Below, in pieces: positions 48,811 through 57,475 of a stretch of DNA of 64,000 nt (within the stretch, counting starts at the first letter, position 1; every line of letters starts with the position of its first letter). A program made the position numbers and the translations under genes. Below the pieces are notes generated by a model that saw nothing but the letters and a program-made list of their open reading frames with translations, was not told the origin of the DNA and did no database searches. Origin of the DNA: Magnetospirillum fulvum (GTDB lineage: Bacteria > Pseudomonadota > Alphaproteobacteria > Rhodospirillales > Magnetospirillaceae); NCBI RefSeq assembly GCF_900108475.1, contig NZ_FNWO01000008.1:1-64000 (forward strand). Direction: 5' to 3'.

Positions 48811-50724
48811 CTATTCCCCCAGCCCCATCTGGATGTAACCGGAGGGGCAGACGTCGTGACAGATGTGACAGCCGATACAGCGGCTGTAATCGGTGCGGAC
48901 ATAGCGGCCAGGGGCGCGCTCGGCCTTGGGCAGACGCTCGACCGCGTGCTGGGGGCAGTAGATCAGGCAATTGTCGCACTCAAGGCACAGACCGCAGCCG
49001 ATGCAGCGTTTGGCCTCGTCGATCGCCTCGGCCTCGCTCAAGCCCCCCAGCCGTTCGTCGAAATTGCCCAGCACCGCCCCCGCTTCGATCTCGACATGCG
49101 GGCGGGCATGGCGGGCGACGGGCGCGAAATGGGCCAGAAACAGATCCTCGTGGGGGATCACCTCGTGGGGGGCGCGGTCCTCGTAATTGTGGATCGCCCC
49201 ATCGGCGGAGGCGAGCCCGTCCTGGGCCAGCCGGGCGGGCAGATCGAACAGCACGCCCTCGACCTTGGGACGACGGAGCCGGGCCTCCTCGCCGCTGAGG
49301 AAGCGGTCGATACTGTCGGCGGCAAGGCGGCCATGGCCGATCGCACTGGTCAGCAGATGGGGCCGGACGATATCGCCGCCGACGAAATGCCCCCGCCGTC
49401 CCGGCACCGCCAAGCTACGGTCGGCGGCGATAAAGCCGGTGCCGCTGTCGAGTTCGGGCAGATCGGCCAGATCGCCCTTTTGGCCGATCGCGGCGACGAC
49501 CAGATCGCATTCGATCTCGAATTCGGTTCCGACCAACGGGCGGGGCGCGGTGCCCTCCATCTCGCAGCGACACAGGCGGATCGCGCGGGCGCGGCCGTCG
49601 CCATCCGTCAGCACCTCAAGCGGCATCACCCCGCCGATGATCTCGACCCCTTCCCGGGTCGCATCGACGATCTCGCGCTCGGCCGCCATCATCTTTTCGA
49701 CCGGAAACAGCGAGGTCAGCACGACATGGGCACCCTGGCGCAGCGCGCTGGCGGCGACATCGTGGGCGGTCTGGCCCAGCACCACGGTCTCGGGACGGTC
49801 CTTGTCGGCGAGATGGCTGACATGGCCGAGACGACGCGCCACCGAGGCGACGTCGATCGAGGTGTCGCCGCCGCCGATCACCACCACCCGCCCGGTCACC
49901 GTCTGCAACCGCCCTTGGTTATAGGCGCGCAAAAAGGCGATACCGCTGATGCAATTGGGGGCATCGGCTCCCGGCACCGGCAATCCCCGGCCGCTATGGG
50001 TGCCGATCGCCCAGAAGATCGCGTCGAACTCGCGCTCCAGATCGGCGAGGGCGACGTCGCGGCCGACCCGGACGCCCAGCCGCACCTCGATTCCCAGCGC
50101 CAGGATGCGGTCGATCTCGCCGTCCAGCACCGGGCGCGGGGTGCGATAGCCCGGAATGCCGAACCGCATCATGCCGCCCAAAGCCTGCTGGCTTTCCAGG
50201 ATGGTGACGCAGTGACCCCGCCGCCGCAGGTGGTAGGATGCCGCCAGCCCGGCCGGGCCGCCGCCGACCACCACCACCCGCTTGCCGCTGTCAGCGGGCG
50301 GCGGATCGAACGCAAGGCCCTGGGCCAGCGCCCAATCGCCGATGAAATGCTCGACCGCATTGATGCCGACCGCGTCCTCGACCTCGTTGCGGTTACAGCC
50401 ATCCTCGCACGGCGCGGGGCAGACCCGGCCCATCACCGCCGGGAACGGGTTGGCCTCGACCATCCGGCGAAAGGCCGCTTCCTGCCAGCCGGTGCCGTCG
50501 CGGGCGACGTCGCGGCCGCGCACCATCGCCAGCCAGCCGCGAATGTCGTGGCCGGACGGGCACGCTGCCTGACAGGGCGAGGTCTTGTGAACATAGGTCG
50601 GGCATTTGTGCGACCACCCGGCCTGAAAGATTTCCTCCTGCCAGGGGCGGTGGGCATCGTCTCCGTCGCGATAGCGCCGGAAGGTCGGCGCGGGGAGCGG
50701 TTGGGCAGCCGGAAAAGCGGTCAT
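48811..50724 (-). CDS. dsrL: DsrL, NAD(P)H:acceptor iron-sulfur flavoprotein
   Basis: A protein of 637 residues. The N-terminal Cys domain (CPTYVHKTSPCQAACPSG, CPAPCEDGC) resembles the GltD/glutamate synthase small subunit. FAD motif: VVVVGGGPAGLAASYHLRR; NAD(P)H motif: VVVIGGGDTSIDVASVARR. The C-terminus holds two ferredoxin cluster sets, CIGCGLCLECDNCLIYCP and CIGCHICHDVCPSG. DsrL is required in sulfur oxidisers and takes electrons from DsrAB to NAD(P)+; it is the main sign that this Dsr system runs oxidatively. It lies between dsrK (13 bases) and dsrJ (5 bases). Confidence 0.95.
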   Translation of the reverse strand: MTAFPAAQPLPAPTFRRYRDGDDAHRPWQEEIFQAGWSHKCPTYVHKTSPCQAACPSGHDIRGWLAMVRGRDVARDGTGWQEAAFRRMVEANPFPAVMGRVCPAPCEDGCNRNEVEDAVGINAVEHFIGDWALAQGLAFDPPPADSGKRVVVVGGGPAGLAASYHLRRRGHCVTILESQQALGGMMRFGIPGYRTPRPVLDGEIDRILALGIEVRLGVRVGRDVALADLEREFDAIFWAIGTHSGRGLPVPGADAPNCISGIAFLRAYNQGRLQTVTGRVVVIGGGDTSIDVASVARRLGHVSHLADKDRPETVVLGQTAHDVAASALRQGAHVVLTSLFPVEKMMAAEREIVDATREGVEIIGGVMPLEVLTDGDGRARAIRLCRCEMEGTAPRPLVGTEFEIECDLVVAAIGQKGDLADLPELDSGTGFIAADRSLAVPGRRGHFVGGDIVRPHLLTSAIGHGRLAADSIDRFLSGEEARLRRPKVEGVLFDLPARLAQDGLASADGAIHNYEDRAPHEVIPHEDLFLAHFAPVARHARPHVEIEAGAVLGNFDERLGGLSEAEAIDEAKRCIGCGLCLECDNCLIYCPQHAVERLPKAERAPGRYVRTDYSRCIGCHICHDVCPSGYIQMGLGE

Positions 50725-50737
50725 CGGTCTGTCTCCC

Positions 50738-52240
50738 TCAAAGGCTTGACGTGCCCAGCCGGATTGCCTGGCCGACCAGTTGGTGCAGAGAAACCATCAT
50801 CTCGCGGTCGAACCCGTAGGCGGGCAGCACCTTGGTGAACTGGCTTTTGCAGATCGCGCACAGCGCGCAGAGGTGGGTGACGCCGTCCTGCTCGACCACC
50901 TGCTTCAACGCCTGCATCCGGGGGCGCGCCCCCTTGATCCGCAGCTCGATCAGATCGTCGGTCAGCAGCCCGCCGCCGCCGCCGCAACAGAAGGTGCGGT
51001 CATGGGTGGTGTCGGGATGCATTTCGACAAAGCGCGGCACCGCCGCCCGGACGATCTCGCGCGGCAGGGTGAACTGGCCGCCGGGCTCGTCGCCCATCCG
51101 CGAGGCCCGCGCGACATTGCAGGAATCGTGCAGCGTCACCACCATTCCGGCATTGGCGTCGGGATCGAGGCGGATGCCGCCGGTGCGGATCAGGTCGGCA
51201 GTGATCTCGGCGATGTGCTGGGGGCGGGGATAGCGCGGATCAAGGAAATCGAACGGCCCGGCCAGTTCTTCGAGGAAGGCATGAGCCACCCGCCAGGCAT
51301 GGCCGCATTCGCCGAACACGATCCGCTTGACCCCGAGATCAAGCGCGGCGGCGCGGATGCGAAGCGCGATCTTGCGCATCTGCTCGACCGAGCCGATGAA
51401 CAGACCGAAATTGGCCGCTTCCGACGCATACGAACTCAGCGTCCAACTGAGCCCGGCCTGATGGAACACCTTGGCATAGCCGATCAGCCCATCGACATGC
51501 GGTTCGGCGAAGAAATCGGCCGAGGGGGTGACCAGCAGCACCTCGGCCCCCCGGACGTCGAGGGGAAAGCGGACGTCGTGGCCGCTTTCGTCGCGGACGT
51601 CCTCTTCCAGCCCTTCCAGCGTGTCGGCCAAGGCGGGCGGCGGCAGGCCGAGATTGTTGCCGATCGCGTAGACCTTGCCGATGATCTCGTTACAATATTT
51701 CTGCCCCAACCCGATGCTGTTCATGATCTCGCGCGCCGCCATCGACAGTTCGGCGGTGTCGATCCCCATCGGACAGAACACCGAGCAGCGGCGGCATTGC
51801 GAGCATTGGTGAAAATAGCCGTACCAGGAATCGAGCCGGGCGCGGTCAAGCCGCCCCGCCCCGGCCAGCGGCCCGAGCAGCCGTCCGGCCGGAGTGAAAT
51901 GACGGCAATAGACCGCCCGCAGCAGGTTCTGCCGCGCCACCGGCATGTTGTTGGCGTCGCCGGTGCCAAGAAAGAAATGGCATTTGTCGGCGCAGGCCCC
52001 GCAGCCGACGCAGGCATCGAGATAGACCCGCAGCGCCCGGTTGCCCGCCAGCAATTCGCCCAGCCGGGCCACGGCGCGGGTCTCCCAATCCTCGACCAGT
52101 TCACCGGGAAAGCCGAGCGCCTGATTATGAGCGGGCGCGGCGACGAACGGACGGCAGGCCGCCATCAGCCCGTCCTCGGGCGACGGAACCGGCTCCAGCC
52201 CGATTTCGGGCCACAAGGGCGGGGGGACGAAATCAGCCAT
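50738..52240 (-). CDS. dsrK: DsrK, heterodisulfide-reductase-like CCG-domain subunit
   Basis: A protein of 500 residues. Two ferredoxin cluster sets (CVGCGACADKCHFF and CSQCRRCSVFCPMG) are followed by CCG domains with HDSCNVARASR and TFCCGGGGGLL, which fit the noncubane cluster seen in HdrB-type proteins. DsrK is the proposed catalytic face for the DsrC disulfide/trisulfide. The start at 52240 (MADFVPPPL) overlaps dsrM by eight bases. Confidence 0.95.
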   Translation of the reverse strand: MADFVPPPLWPEIGLEPVPSPEDGLMAACRPFVAAPAHNQALGFPGELVEDWETRAVARLGELLAGNRALRVYLDACVGCGACADKCHFFLGTGDANNMPVARQNLLRAVYCRHFTPAGRLLGPLAGAGRLDRARLDSWYGYFHQCSQCRRCSVFCPMGIDTAELSMAAREIMNSIGLGQKYCNEIIGKVYAIGNNLGLPPPALADTLEGLEEDVRDESGHDVRFPLDVRGAEVLLVTPSADFFAEPHVDGLIGYAKVFHQAGLSWTLSSYASEAANFGLFIGSVEQMRKIALRIRAAALDLGVKRIVFGECGHAWRVAHAFLEELAGPFDFLDPRYPRPQHIAEITADLIRTGGIRLDPDANAGMVVTLHDSCNVARASRMGDEPGGQFTLPREIVRAAVPRFVEMHPDTTHDRTFCCGGGGGLLTDDLIELRIKGARPRMQALKQVVEQDGVTHLCALCAICKSQFTKVLPAYGFDREMMVSLHQLVGQAIRLGTSSL

Positions 52241-52937
52241 GGCGGCGCTCTCCCAGGCGGGTCGAATCCGGGCTGGCCCGGCTGGGGCTGAAGACGAGGG
52301 CAAAGCCATGCAGCAGCTTCGACACCGGCAGCAGGGCGATCAGCGCCGCCGCCAGCACCATATGCGCGATCAAGGCCGGATCGCCCGGAAGGGGGACGAG
52401 GTCGAGTCGCCACAGTCCGGCCAGGAACGCCTTTAATCCGATGATGTCGGTGTGCCAGCGATAGGTCATCGCCAGCCCCGAGCCGCCGATCAGCAGCAAC
52501 AGCAGCAACCAGCCATAATCGGTCGGACGGCTGATCTTGCGGACCCGCCGGATCAGGGTCCGGCGCAGCCCGAGCAGGACCAGACCGGCCATCATCAGGA
52601 TGCCGCCAAGCTGTCCCGGTCCCTGGAGCGCGACCACCCAGGCGGGGGGGATCTCGATCACGTAGCGAAGGTGGCGAGCCAGCACCAGGGCCAGCCCGAG
52701 ATGAAACAGCATCGCCGCCAGCCACAGCGGCTTATCGGCCCCCCACAGGCTGGGAAACAGCACGATCTCGCGCCCGACCCGCAGCGCCGCCCCGACCCGT
52801 CCGGTCGGGGCCGGGGTGGTGGCGAGCGGCAGCGGGGCCGGCGTGCGGGCGTACAGCACGATCCGCAGCGTCAGCCCGACGAGCAGAGCACTCGCCGCCA
52901 CCACCAGGATCGCCGCCATCGCCAGTTCCGCCGCCAT
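52233..52937 (-). CDS. dsrM: DsrM, cytochrome b membrane subunit
   Basis: A protein of 234 residues with about five transmembrane helices, the short DsrM form of sulfur oxidisers. It shows conserved His-bearing helices (MLFHLGLALVLARHLRYVI, LIAHMVLAAALIALLP, SKLLHGFALVFSP) expected to bind b hemes. It connects DsrK to the quinone pool. Its start lies 18 bases past the dsrC stop, and its stop overlaps the dsrK start. Confidence 0.93.
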   Translation of the reverse strand: MAAELAMAAILVVAASALLVGLTLRIVLYARTPAPLPLATTPAPTGRVGAALRVGREIVLFPSLWGADKPLWLAAMLFHLGLALVLARHLRYVIEIPPAWVVALQGPGQLGGILMMAGLVLLGLRRTLIRRVRKISRPTDYGWLLLLLLIGGSGLAMTYRWHTDIIGLKAFLAGLWRLDLVPLPGDPALIAHMVLAAALIALLPVSKLLHGFALVFSPSRASPDSTRLGERRHG

Positions 52938-52955
52938 CGCGTCGCCCCTCCCCGC

Positions 52956-53288
52956 TCAGACGCAGCCGGTCGGCTTGGGCAGACCGGCGATCTTGCAGGC
53001 CTGCTTGGCGGGACCGTAGGGGAACAGGTCGTAGAGATATTTGTTGCTGGCCTTCTCGGCCCCCATCCGCTTGGTCAGGGCCTTGGTCAGCACCCGGATC
53101 GCCGGAGCGATCTGGTATTCGGCGTAATATTCCCGCAGGAAATTGACCACCTCCCAATGTTCCGGCGTCATTGCCAGACCTTCCTTGGTGGCGATCACGC
53201 CGCCCAGCGGCTCGCTCCATTGGGCGATGTCGGTCAGATAGCCTTCCTCGTCGTGCTCGATCACCTTGCCGTCGATTTCGTATGCCAT
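52956..53288 (-). CDS. dsrC: DsrC, sulfur carrier protein
   Basis: A protein of 110 residues. The flexible C-terminal arm ends KIAGLPKPTGCV with Cys109 as the penultimate residue and a second Cys at 98 (AKQACKIAG), the two redox Cys of true DsrC that form the trisulfide with DsrAB-bound sulfur. The N-terminus MAYEIDGKVIEHDEEGYL is typical. The start at 53288 has only a weak upstream AAGGGTG, so coupling with dsrH is likely. Confidence 0.97.
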   Translation of the reverse strand: MAYEIDGKVIEHDEEGYLTDIAQWSEPLGGVIATKEGLAMTPEHWEVVNFLREYYAEYQIAPAIRVLTKALTKRMGAEKASNKYLYDLFPYGPAKQACKIAGLPKPTGCV

Positions 53289-53316
53289 AATTGAAACACC
53301 CTTATGTTCGTTTGGA

Positions 53317-53619
53317 TCAAAGCCAGGACTGAACCGGACCGCGCTCGATCGCGAGATCGACGAAGCCGCCGTAATCGACCACCCACACCCCTTCGACCAG
53401 CCGGTCGGGATCAATCCCGCGGGCGGCGAGATCGGGACCGAGCACGAAGACGTCGAAGGCGCGGGCGGTCTGGCTCATCGCGTCGGCCAGGACCGTTCCG
53501 GCCTGGGCGGCATAGACCGAATCCTCGATCAGCAGGATCGCCGACCCCGGCAGCGCCCGCTTCAGACAGGCTTCCAGGGTGTTGCGCTCGAACGGCGATT
53601 TGTTGACGGTATGCAGCAT
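53317..53619 (-). CDS. dsrH: DsrH, TusB-like subunit of DsrEFH
   Basis: A protein of 100 residues beginning MLHTVNKSPFERNTLEACL, with Cys18 in the position of the conserved DsrH Cys. The end WVVDYGGFVDLAIERGPVQSW is typical. It is part of the hexameric DsrE2F2H2 sulfur relay. Unlike the usual tight dsrEFH spacing, a 119-bp repeat separates it from dsrF. Confidence 0.92.
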   Translation of the reverse strand: MLHTVNKSPFERNTLEACLKRALPGSAILLIEDSVYAAQAGTVLADAMSQTARAFDVFVLGPDLAARGIDPDRLVEGVWVVDYGGFVDLAIERGPVQSWL

Positions 53620-53636
53620 TTCGGGCCTCTCCCTTC

Positions 53637-53755
53637 ATACCGGCGGCTCAATGAATTGATCCGCCGTATAGTCCCTCGCCGGGCGGGCGCCTCCGCGCCC
53701 TTGGCCGCCGCCTCAACGGCGGCTGGACCAGCCCATTACTGACGGTCGCCGGTAT
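53637..53755. repeat. Two-hairpin intergenic repeat, copy 3 (119 bp), between dsrF and dsrH
   Basis: Starts ATACCGGCGGCTCAATGAAT with partner TTGATCCGCCGTAT, holds a GCCGCC/GGCGGC stem, and ends with CGCCGGTAT, whose last base overlaps the dsrF stop. The second dyad is less complete than in copies 1 and 2. It lies inside an operon whose members are normally adjacent. Confidence 0.85.
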
Positions 53756-54129
53756 CAGGCGCTCAACACCACGTCCATCCCGTCCATCAGCCGGGCCATC
53801 TCGGCCCGGTCGATCAGTTCGACCGGGATCACCAGATCGTCTTCGCCAAGCCCGCGTTCGGTCAGAGACTCGCGCTCGACATAGACTTTCTCGATCCCGT
53901 AGCCGTCGAGGGCCCGGTAGGTTTTGGAAAAATCCTTCATCTCCAGCGCGGCTGGGCTCTGGCCCTTGCGCAATTGCTGGACCCCGTCATCGAGGAAGAC
54001 GACATGGACGTCTTGGTCGAACATCGCCGAGATCAGCACCATCTCCAGCACTTCGAGCGCATAGATTGTGCCGTGCGGCGCCTTGCGGTTGACCACCATG
54101 AATTTCTTGATCACCGGTTGATCGGTCAT
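53755..54129 (-). CDS. dsrF: DsrF, TusC-like subunit of DsrEFH
   Basis: A protein of 124 residues with the DsrE/TusC fold: FMVVNRKAPHGTIYALEVLEMVL, then VHVVFLDDGVQQLRKGQSP and KTYRALDGYGIEKVYVERESL. No Cys is present at all, agreeing with a structural rather than sulfur-carrying role. It sits 15 bases after dsrE. Confidence 0.93.
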   Translation of the reverse strand: MTDQPVIKKFMVVNRKAPHGTIYALEVLEMVLISAMFDQDVHVVFLDDGVQQLRKGQSPAALEMKDFSKTYRALDGYGIEKVYVERESLTERGLGEDDLVIPVELIDRAEMARLMDGMDVVLSA

Positions 54130-54144
54130 CGCTTGGGCTTCCCT

Positions 54145-54504
54145 CTAATCACCGAAAACAAGGGTACGGTCGGCGTCGATCCCGGCTTCGACCAACTGGC
54201 CCAGCCCGGTGATGCGAAAGCCCGGTGCCAGCACCTCGTCCTTGATGCCGCGCCGCAATCCAGCGGCGACGCAGACGGCTAGGTCGGTCCCGCTCTGTTC
54301 GGCCAGCGCCGACCAGCGGGCGACGATGTTGCGCTCGTCGGCCTGGGGCGACGACAGCCGGTTGCCGTTGTGGACGCCGTCGTAATAGAAGAACACCCGC
54401 AGGATCTGATGACCCTTGTCCAGCGCCGCCCGGGCGAAATGGTAGGCGGTATCCGAGGCCTGATGATTGAACGGTCCCTCGTTGACCAGGATCGCGAACT
54501 TCAT
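54145..54504 (-). CDS. dsrE: DsrE, sulfur-carrying subunit of DsrEFH
   Basis: A protein of 119 residues starting MKFAILVNEGPFNHQASDTA. The persulfide-bearing Cys78 lies in DLAVCVAAGLRRG, the position shown to carry sulfur in purple sulfur bacteria. It takes sulfur from TusA and passes it to DsrC. It follows dsrB by 23 bases. Confidence 0.95.
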   Translation of the reverse strand: MKFAILVNEGPFNHQASDTAYHFARAALDKGHQILRVFFYYDGVHNGNRLSSPQADERNIVARWSALAEQSGTDLAVCVAAGLRRGIKDEVLAPGFRITGLGQLVEAGIDADRTLVFGD

Positions 54505-54527
54505 CGCTGCTGCTCTCCCCGTTCGAT

Positions 54528-55598
54528 TTAGAAATGCAGATGGGCCGAGCTGTTGAGGCTGCCGCGCGAGCCCCGCCAGTTATCGACGTGATATTTGGTG
54601 AACGGCAGCCCGGTCTCTTCGAAGAAGCGGGCCCAGCCGATCCGCTCGACCCACTCGCCCACCCGCTCCCACGGCTTGGCCCCGGATTTGTAGGCATCGA
54701 GGATGGTGAGGACGATTTCGGTCGCCTCGGGCCAGCGCGGCGGATTGTTGGGAATCCCGGCCGCGACCAGCTTGTGAAAGGTCGGCTTCGAGCGGGTCGA
54801 GGAATGCTTGCCGCCGACCCAGATCGCCAGCTTGCTATGGACCGGATCGTTGATCTGCATCGGCGGACAGGGCGGATAGCAGGCCCCGCAACAGACGCAT
54901 TTCGCCTCGTCCACTTCCAGGCTGGGCTTGCCGTTGACCATCGCCGGACGGATCGCCGCGACCGGACAGCGCGCCACCACCGCCGGGCGCTCGCACACCC
55001 CGGCGACAAGGTCGTGATTGATCTTGGGCGGCTTGGTGTGCTGGATGTTGATGGCGATGTCGCCCTGGCCGCCGCAATTGATCTGGCAGCAGGAGGTGGT
55101 GATCTTCACCTTGTTGGGCATCTCTTCATGGGTGAATTCGTGGTGAACCGCGTCCATCAGCGCCTTGACCACCCCCGAAGCGTCGGTGCCGGGGATGTCG
55201 CAATGCAGCCAGCCCTGGGTGTGCGAGATCATCGACACCGAATTGCCGGTGCCGCCGACCGGAAAGCCCTCGGCCTCCAGCCGCGCGATCAGTGGATCGA
55301 CCCGCTCGGCCGCCCCCACCATGAACTCGACGTTCGAGCGGGTGGTGAAGCGAAGATGGCCGTCGGCCAGATCGGTCGCGATCGCGCACAGGGCGCGGAC
55401 GGTATAGACGTCAAGCTGACGCTGGGTTCCCGCCTTGACCGTCCACACCTCGTCGCCGCTGGCGGCGACATGGCGCAAAACGCCGGGACGGGGCCGCTCG
55501 TGCCAGCGCCAGGTGCCGTAATTCTTCCGCAGCAGCGGATGCATGAAGGGCATGGGGTCGGGAACGCCACTCTCGACGGGTCTGCGCGGTGGGGCCAA
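54528..55598 (-). CDS. dsrB: DsrB, reverse-type dissimilatory sulfite reductase beta subunit
   Basis: A protein of 356 residues. Siroheme/cluster region: SCCQINCGGQGD (Cys170, 171, 175) and CERPAVVARCP. The ferredoxin insert has CVCCGACYPPCPP (Cys234-244). The TTG start at 55598 is chosen because a full AGGAGG lies six bases upstream; an ATG at 55553 lacks one, and the 15 residues lost are acceptable either way. It pairs with DsrA to oxidise DsrC-bound sulfur to sulfite. dsrA ends 54 bases upstream. Confidence 0.93.
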   Translation of the reverse strand: MAPPRRPVESGVPDPMPFMHPLLRKNYGTWRWHERPRPGVLRHVAASGDEVWTVKAGTQRQLDVYTVRALCAIATDLADGHLRFTTRSNVEFMVGAAERVDPLIARLEAEGFPVGGTGNSVSMISHTQGWLHCDIPGTDASGVVKALMDAVHHEFTHEEMPNKVKITTSCCQINCGGQGDIAINIQHTKPPKINHDLVAGVCERPAVVARCPVAAIRPAMVNGKPSLEVDEAKCVCCGACYPPCPPMQINDPVHSKLAIWVGGKHSSTRSKPTFHKLVAAGIPNNPPRWPEATEIVLTILDAYKSGAKPWERVGEWVERIGWARFFEETGLPFTKYHVDNWRGSRGSLNSSAHLHF

Positions 55599-55652
55599 GG
55601 TTTCCTCCTCGGGACGGGATGCGATCGTGATCGGCGGGGGTAAGGGGCGGGA

Positions 55653-56900
55653 CTATTCGGCGGCGCCGTGGCGAGCCTTCCACTTGGCGGCTTCCTCGTC
55701 CCACCCGTCGGTGCGGACATAGGAATTGGTGCGGGGGTGGCGGATCATGTTGGGATCGACCTCAAGCCCGATCCCTTCCAGGAAATTGACCAGCCCGATC
55801 CGCTCGATCATTTCGCCGGTACGTTCGTGCTCCAGCGCGTTGTCGATGAAGAAATCCATCACCCGCCGAGCCAGATCGAGCAGGGCCTCGTAATCCTCGT
55901 CGCTCTCCAGGCGGAGGAACGGTGCCACCACACTGCCCATCAGGTCGCCGATCTTCAGCGTCCGCTTGCCGCCGATCAGCACGGTGGCGCCCCGGACCCG
56001 ACCGGGCGACAGCGCCTTGGTCAGGACGTTGATGCAGTGCATGCAGCGGACGCAATCGTGGTTGGCGATGTCCAGACTGTCGTCGTCGTTCAGCGACAGC
56101 GCGTGCGACGGGCACAGGGTAATCACCTGATCGATCAGCCATTTGCGGCCGCGTCGGGCGACGATGCGGCGGATTTCGTCCTGGTCGGCCTGGATTTCGT
56201 CGCGCCAAGTGCCGATCACCGCGAAGTCGGAACGCTGGATCGCGTTGGCGCAATCGTTGGCGCAGCCCGACACCTTGAACTTGAACTTGTAGGGCAGCGA
56301 GGGGCGGTGCATCTCGTCGAGGAAGGCGTTGACCAGCATCCGCATCGCCCGCGCCTCGTCGAAGCAGGAATGCTCGCAACGGGCGGCGCCGACGCAGGAG
56401 ATCGAGGTCCGCACCCCCGCCCCCGCCCCGCCCAGGTCAAAGCCAAGCTCGTTCATTTCGTCGAAGCAGGGCTGGACGTTCTCGGAGCGGATGCCCTGGA
56501 ACATGATGTCGCCCGACTGGCCGTGCAGCGCGATCAGGCCCGAGCCGTATTTTTCCCAAATGTCGCAAAGCTGGCTCAGGATTTCGGCGGTATAATGCAT
56601 CCCGGCCGGCGGCATGATCCGAAGCGTGTGGAACTCGGCCGAGGCGGGGAACTCGTCCTTCAGTTCGGAAAAGCGCGGAATCACCCCGGCACCGTACCCC
56701 ACCACCCCGATAGTGCCGCCCTTCCAATAGCCCTTGCGGGTCTGGTACGAGCGTTCGAGCTGCCCCAGCAGATCCTTCATCATCGGGGCATAGGACTTGT
56801 CCTCCGACTGGGCCAGTCGTTTCAGGCCGCTGACAAAGCTGGGCCACGGCCCGCTTTCCAGCTGATCCAGCATCGGAGTCTTGGGCATCTCCATCGACAT
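55653..56900 (-). CDS. dsrA: DsrA, reverse-type dissimilatory sulfite reductase alpha subunit
   Basis: A protein of 415 residues. The catalytic siroheme-[4Fe-4S] ligands are in SCVGAARCEHSC (Cys169-x5-Cys175) and SGCANDCANA (Cys213-x3-Cys217). A ferredoxin domain follows (Cys263, and CVRCMHC with Cys283, 286, 289). It is the first gene of the dsr cluster, and its 5' region is shared with the divergent yeiH unit. The presence of dsrL and dsrEFH downstream assigns it to the oxidative type. Confidence 0.96.
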   Translation of the reverse strand: MSMEMPKTPMLDQLESGPWPSFVSGLKRLAQSEDKSYAPMMKDLLGQLERSYQTRKGYWKGGTIGVVGYGAGVIPRFSELKDEFPASAEFHTLRIMPPAGMHYTAEILSQLCDIWEKYGSGLIALHGQSGDIMFQGIRSENVQPCFDEMNELGFDLGGAGAGVRTSISCVGAARCEHSCFDEARAMRMLVNAFLDEMHRPSLPYKFKFKVSGCANDCANAIQRSDFAVIGTWRDEIQADQDEIRRIVARRGRKWLIDQVITLCPSHALSLNDDDSLDIANHDCVRCMHCINVLTKALSPGRVRGATVLIGGKRTLKIGDLMGSVVAPFLRLESDEDYEALLDLARRVMDFFIDNALEHERTGEMIERIGLVNFLEGIGLEVDPNMIRHPRTNSYVRTDGWDEEAAKWKARHGAAE

Positions 56901-57232
56901 CGACTCGTCTCCTCGCCTCTTCCATCGACGTTCAGGGGGATTTTTGGCAAGAAACGTCCGTTCGGGTTGCCGCGATCAAGCAGACAACTCCGCTCATCGC
57001 CGAATTTGAATCGGCAATGCTCAAATCAACAGACAGTTCCGACGAAGTCGGAGTTTCCTACACAACCGCCCTGCACTGACCCCGGTTAATCCGGTGGCTC
57101 TTTATGCTCGATCTATGCCGAACATATTCAGGCTATAACATGCGCTTGAACATCGCAATACGATAATTTACAATATTCTAATATTATGATTTTCAGCCCG
57201 ATGCGGCACTCCTTTGAGGGATTAAAAAACAA
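56901..57232. other. Divergent intergenic region between dsr and the yeiH unit
   Basis: Contains a short hairpin CCGAC-GAA-GTCGG (about 57037-57049) in the leader of dsrA, the rightward promoter at 57146-57174, and AT-rich sequence toward 57200. A dsrA promoter must lie within it on the minus strand, but none is clear enough to call. Confidence 0.6.
57146..57174 (+). promoter_or_regulatory. Predicted promoter of the yeiH unit
   Basis: TTGAAC (57146-57151) and TACAAT (57169-57174) are exactly 17 bases apart, about 50 bases before the ATG at 57233. This is one of the best consensus pairs in the window. Confidence 0.65.
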
Positions 57233-57475
57233 ATGAGCAATGACGAGACCGGCGAGGCGACAGCAACCGAGGTTGGACGCCTCCTCGCTCCCTGGGGAAA
57301 AGAGGTGGTGGTGCAGTCGTTGATCTATGACAGCGGGATGCATCTGGCCCGGTTGCGCATCCGCGAAGGACACCGCTTCACCCTGCTCGATCTCGATTCG
57401 GCAACCGCCGCCGCTTTGTCCGAGACGCTGCGAACCGCCTTTGCCCAGCCGGGGGCGGAGGCGCATCATGACTGA
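57233..57475 (+). CDS. Small protein of unknown function before yeiH
   Basis: A protein of 80 residues, mixed helix and strand, with no Cys or membrane helix (VGRLLAPWGKEVVVQSLIYD ... MHLARLRIREGHRFTLLDL). I do not recognise the family. GAGG lies about 12 bases before the start. It overlaps the yeiH start by eight bases and so is co-translated with it; a helper or regulator of the exporter is possible but unproven. Confidence 0.6.
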   Translation: MSNDETGEATATEVGRLLAPWGKEVVVQSLIYDSGMHLARLRIREGHRFTLLDLDSATAAALSETLRTAFAQPGAEAHHD

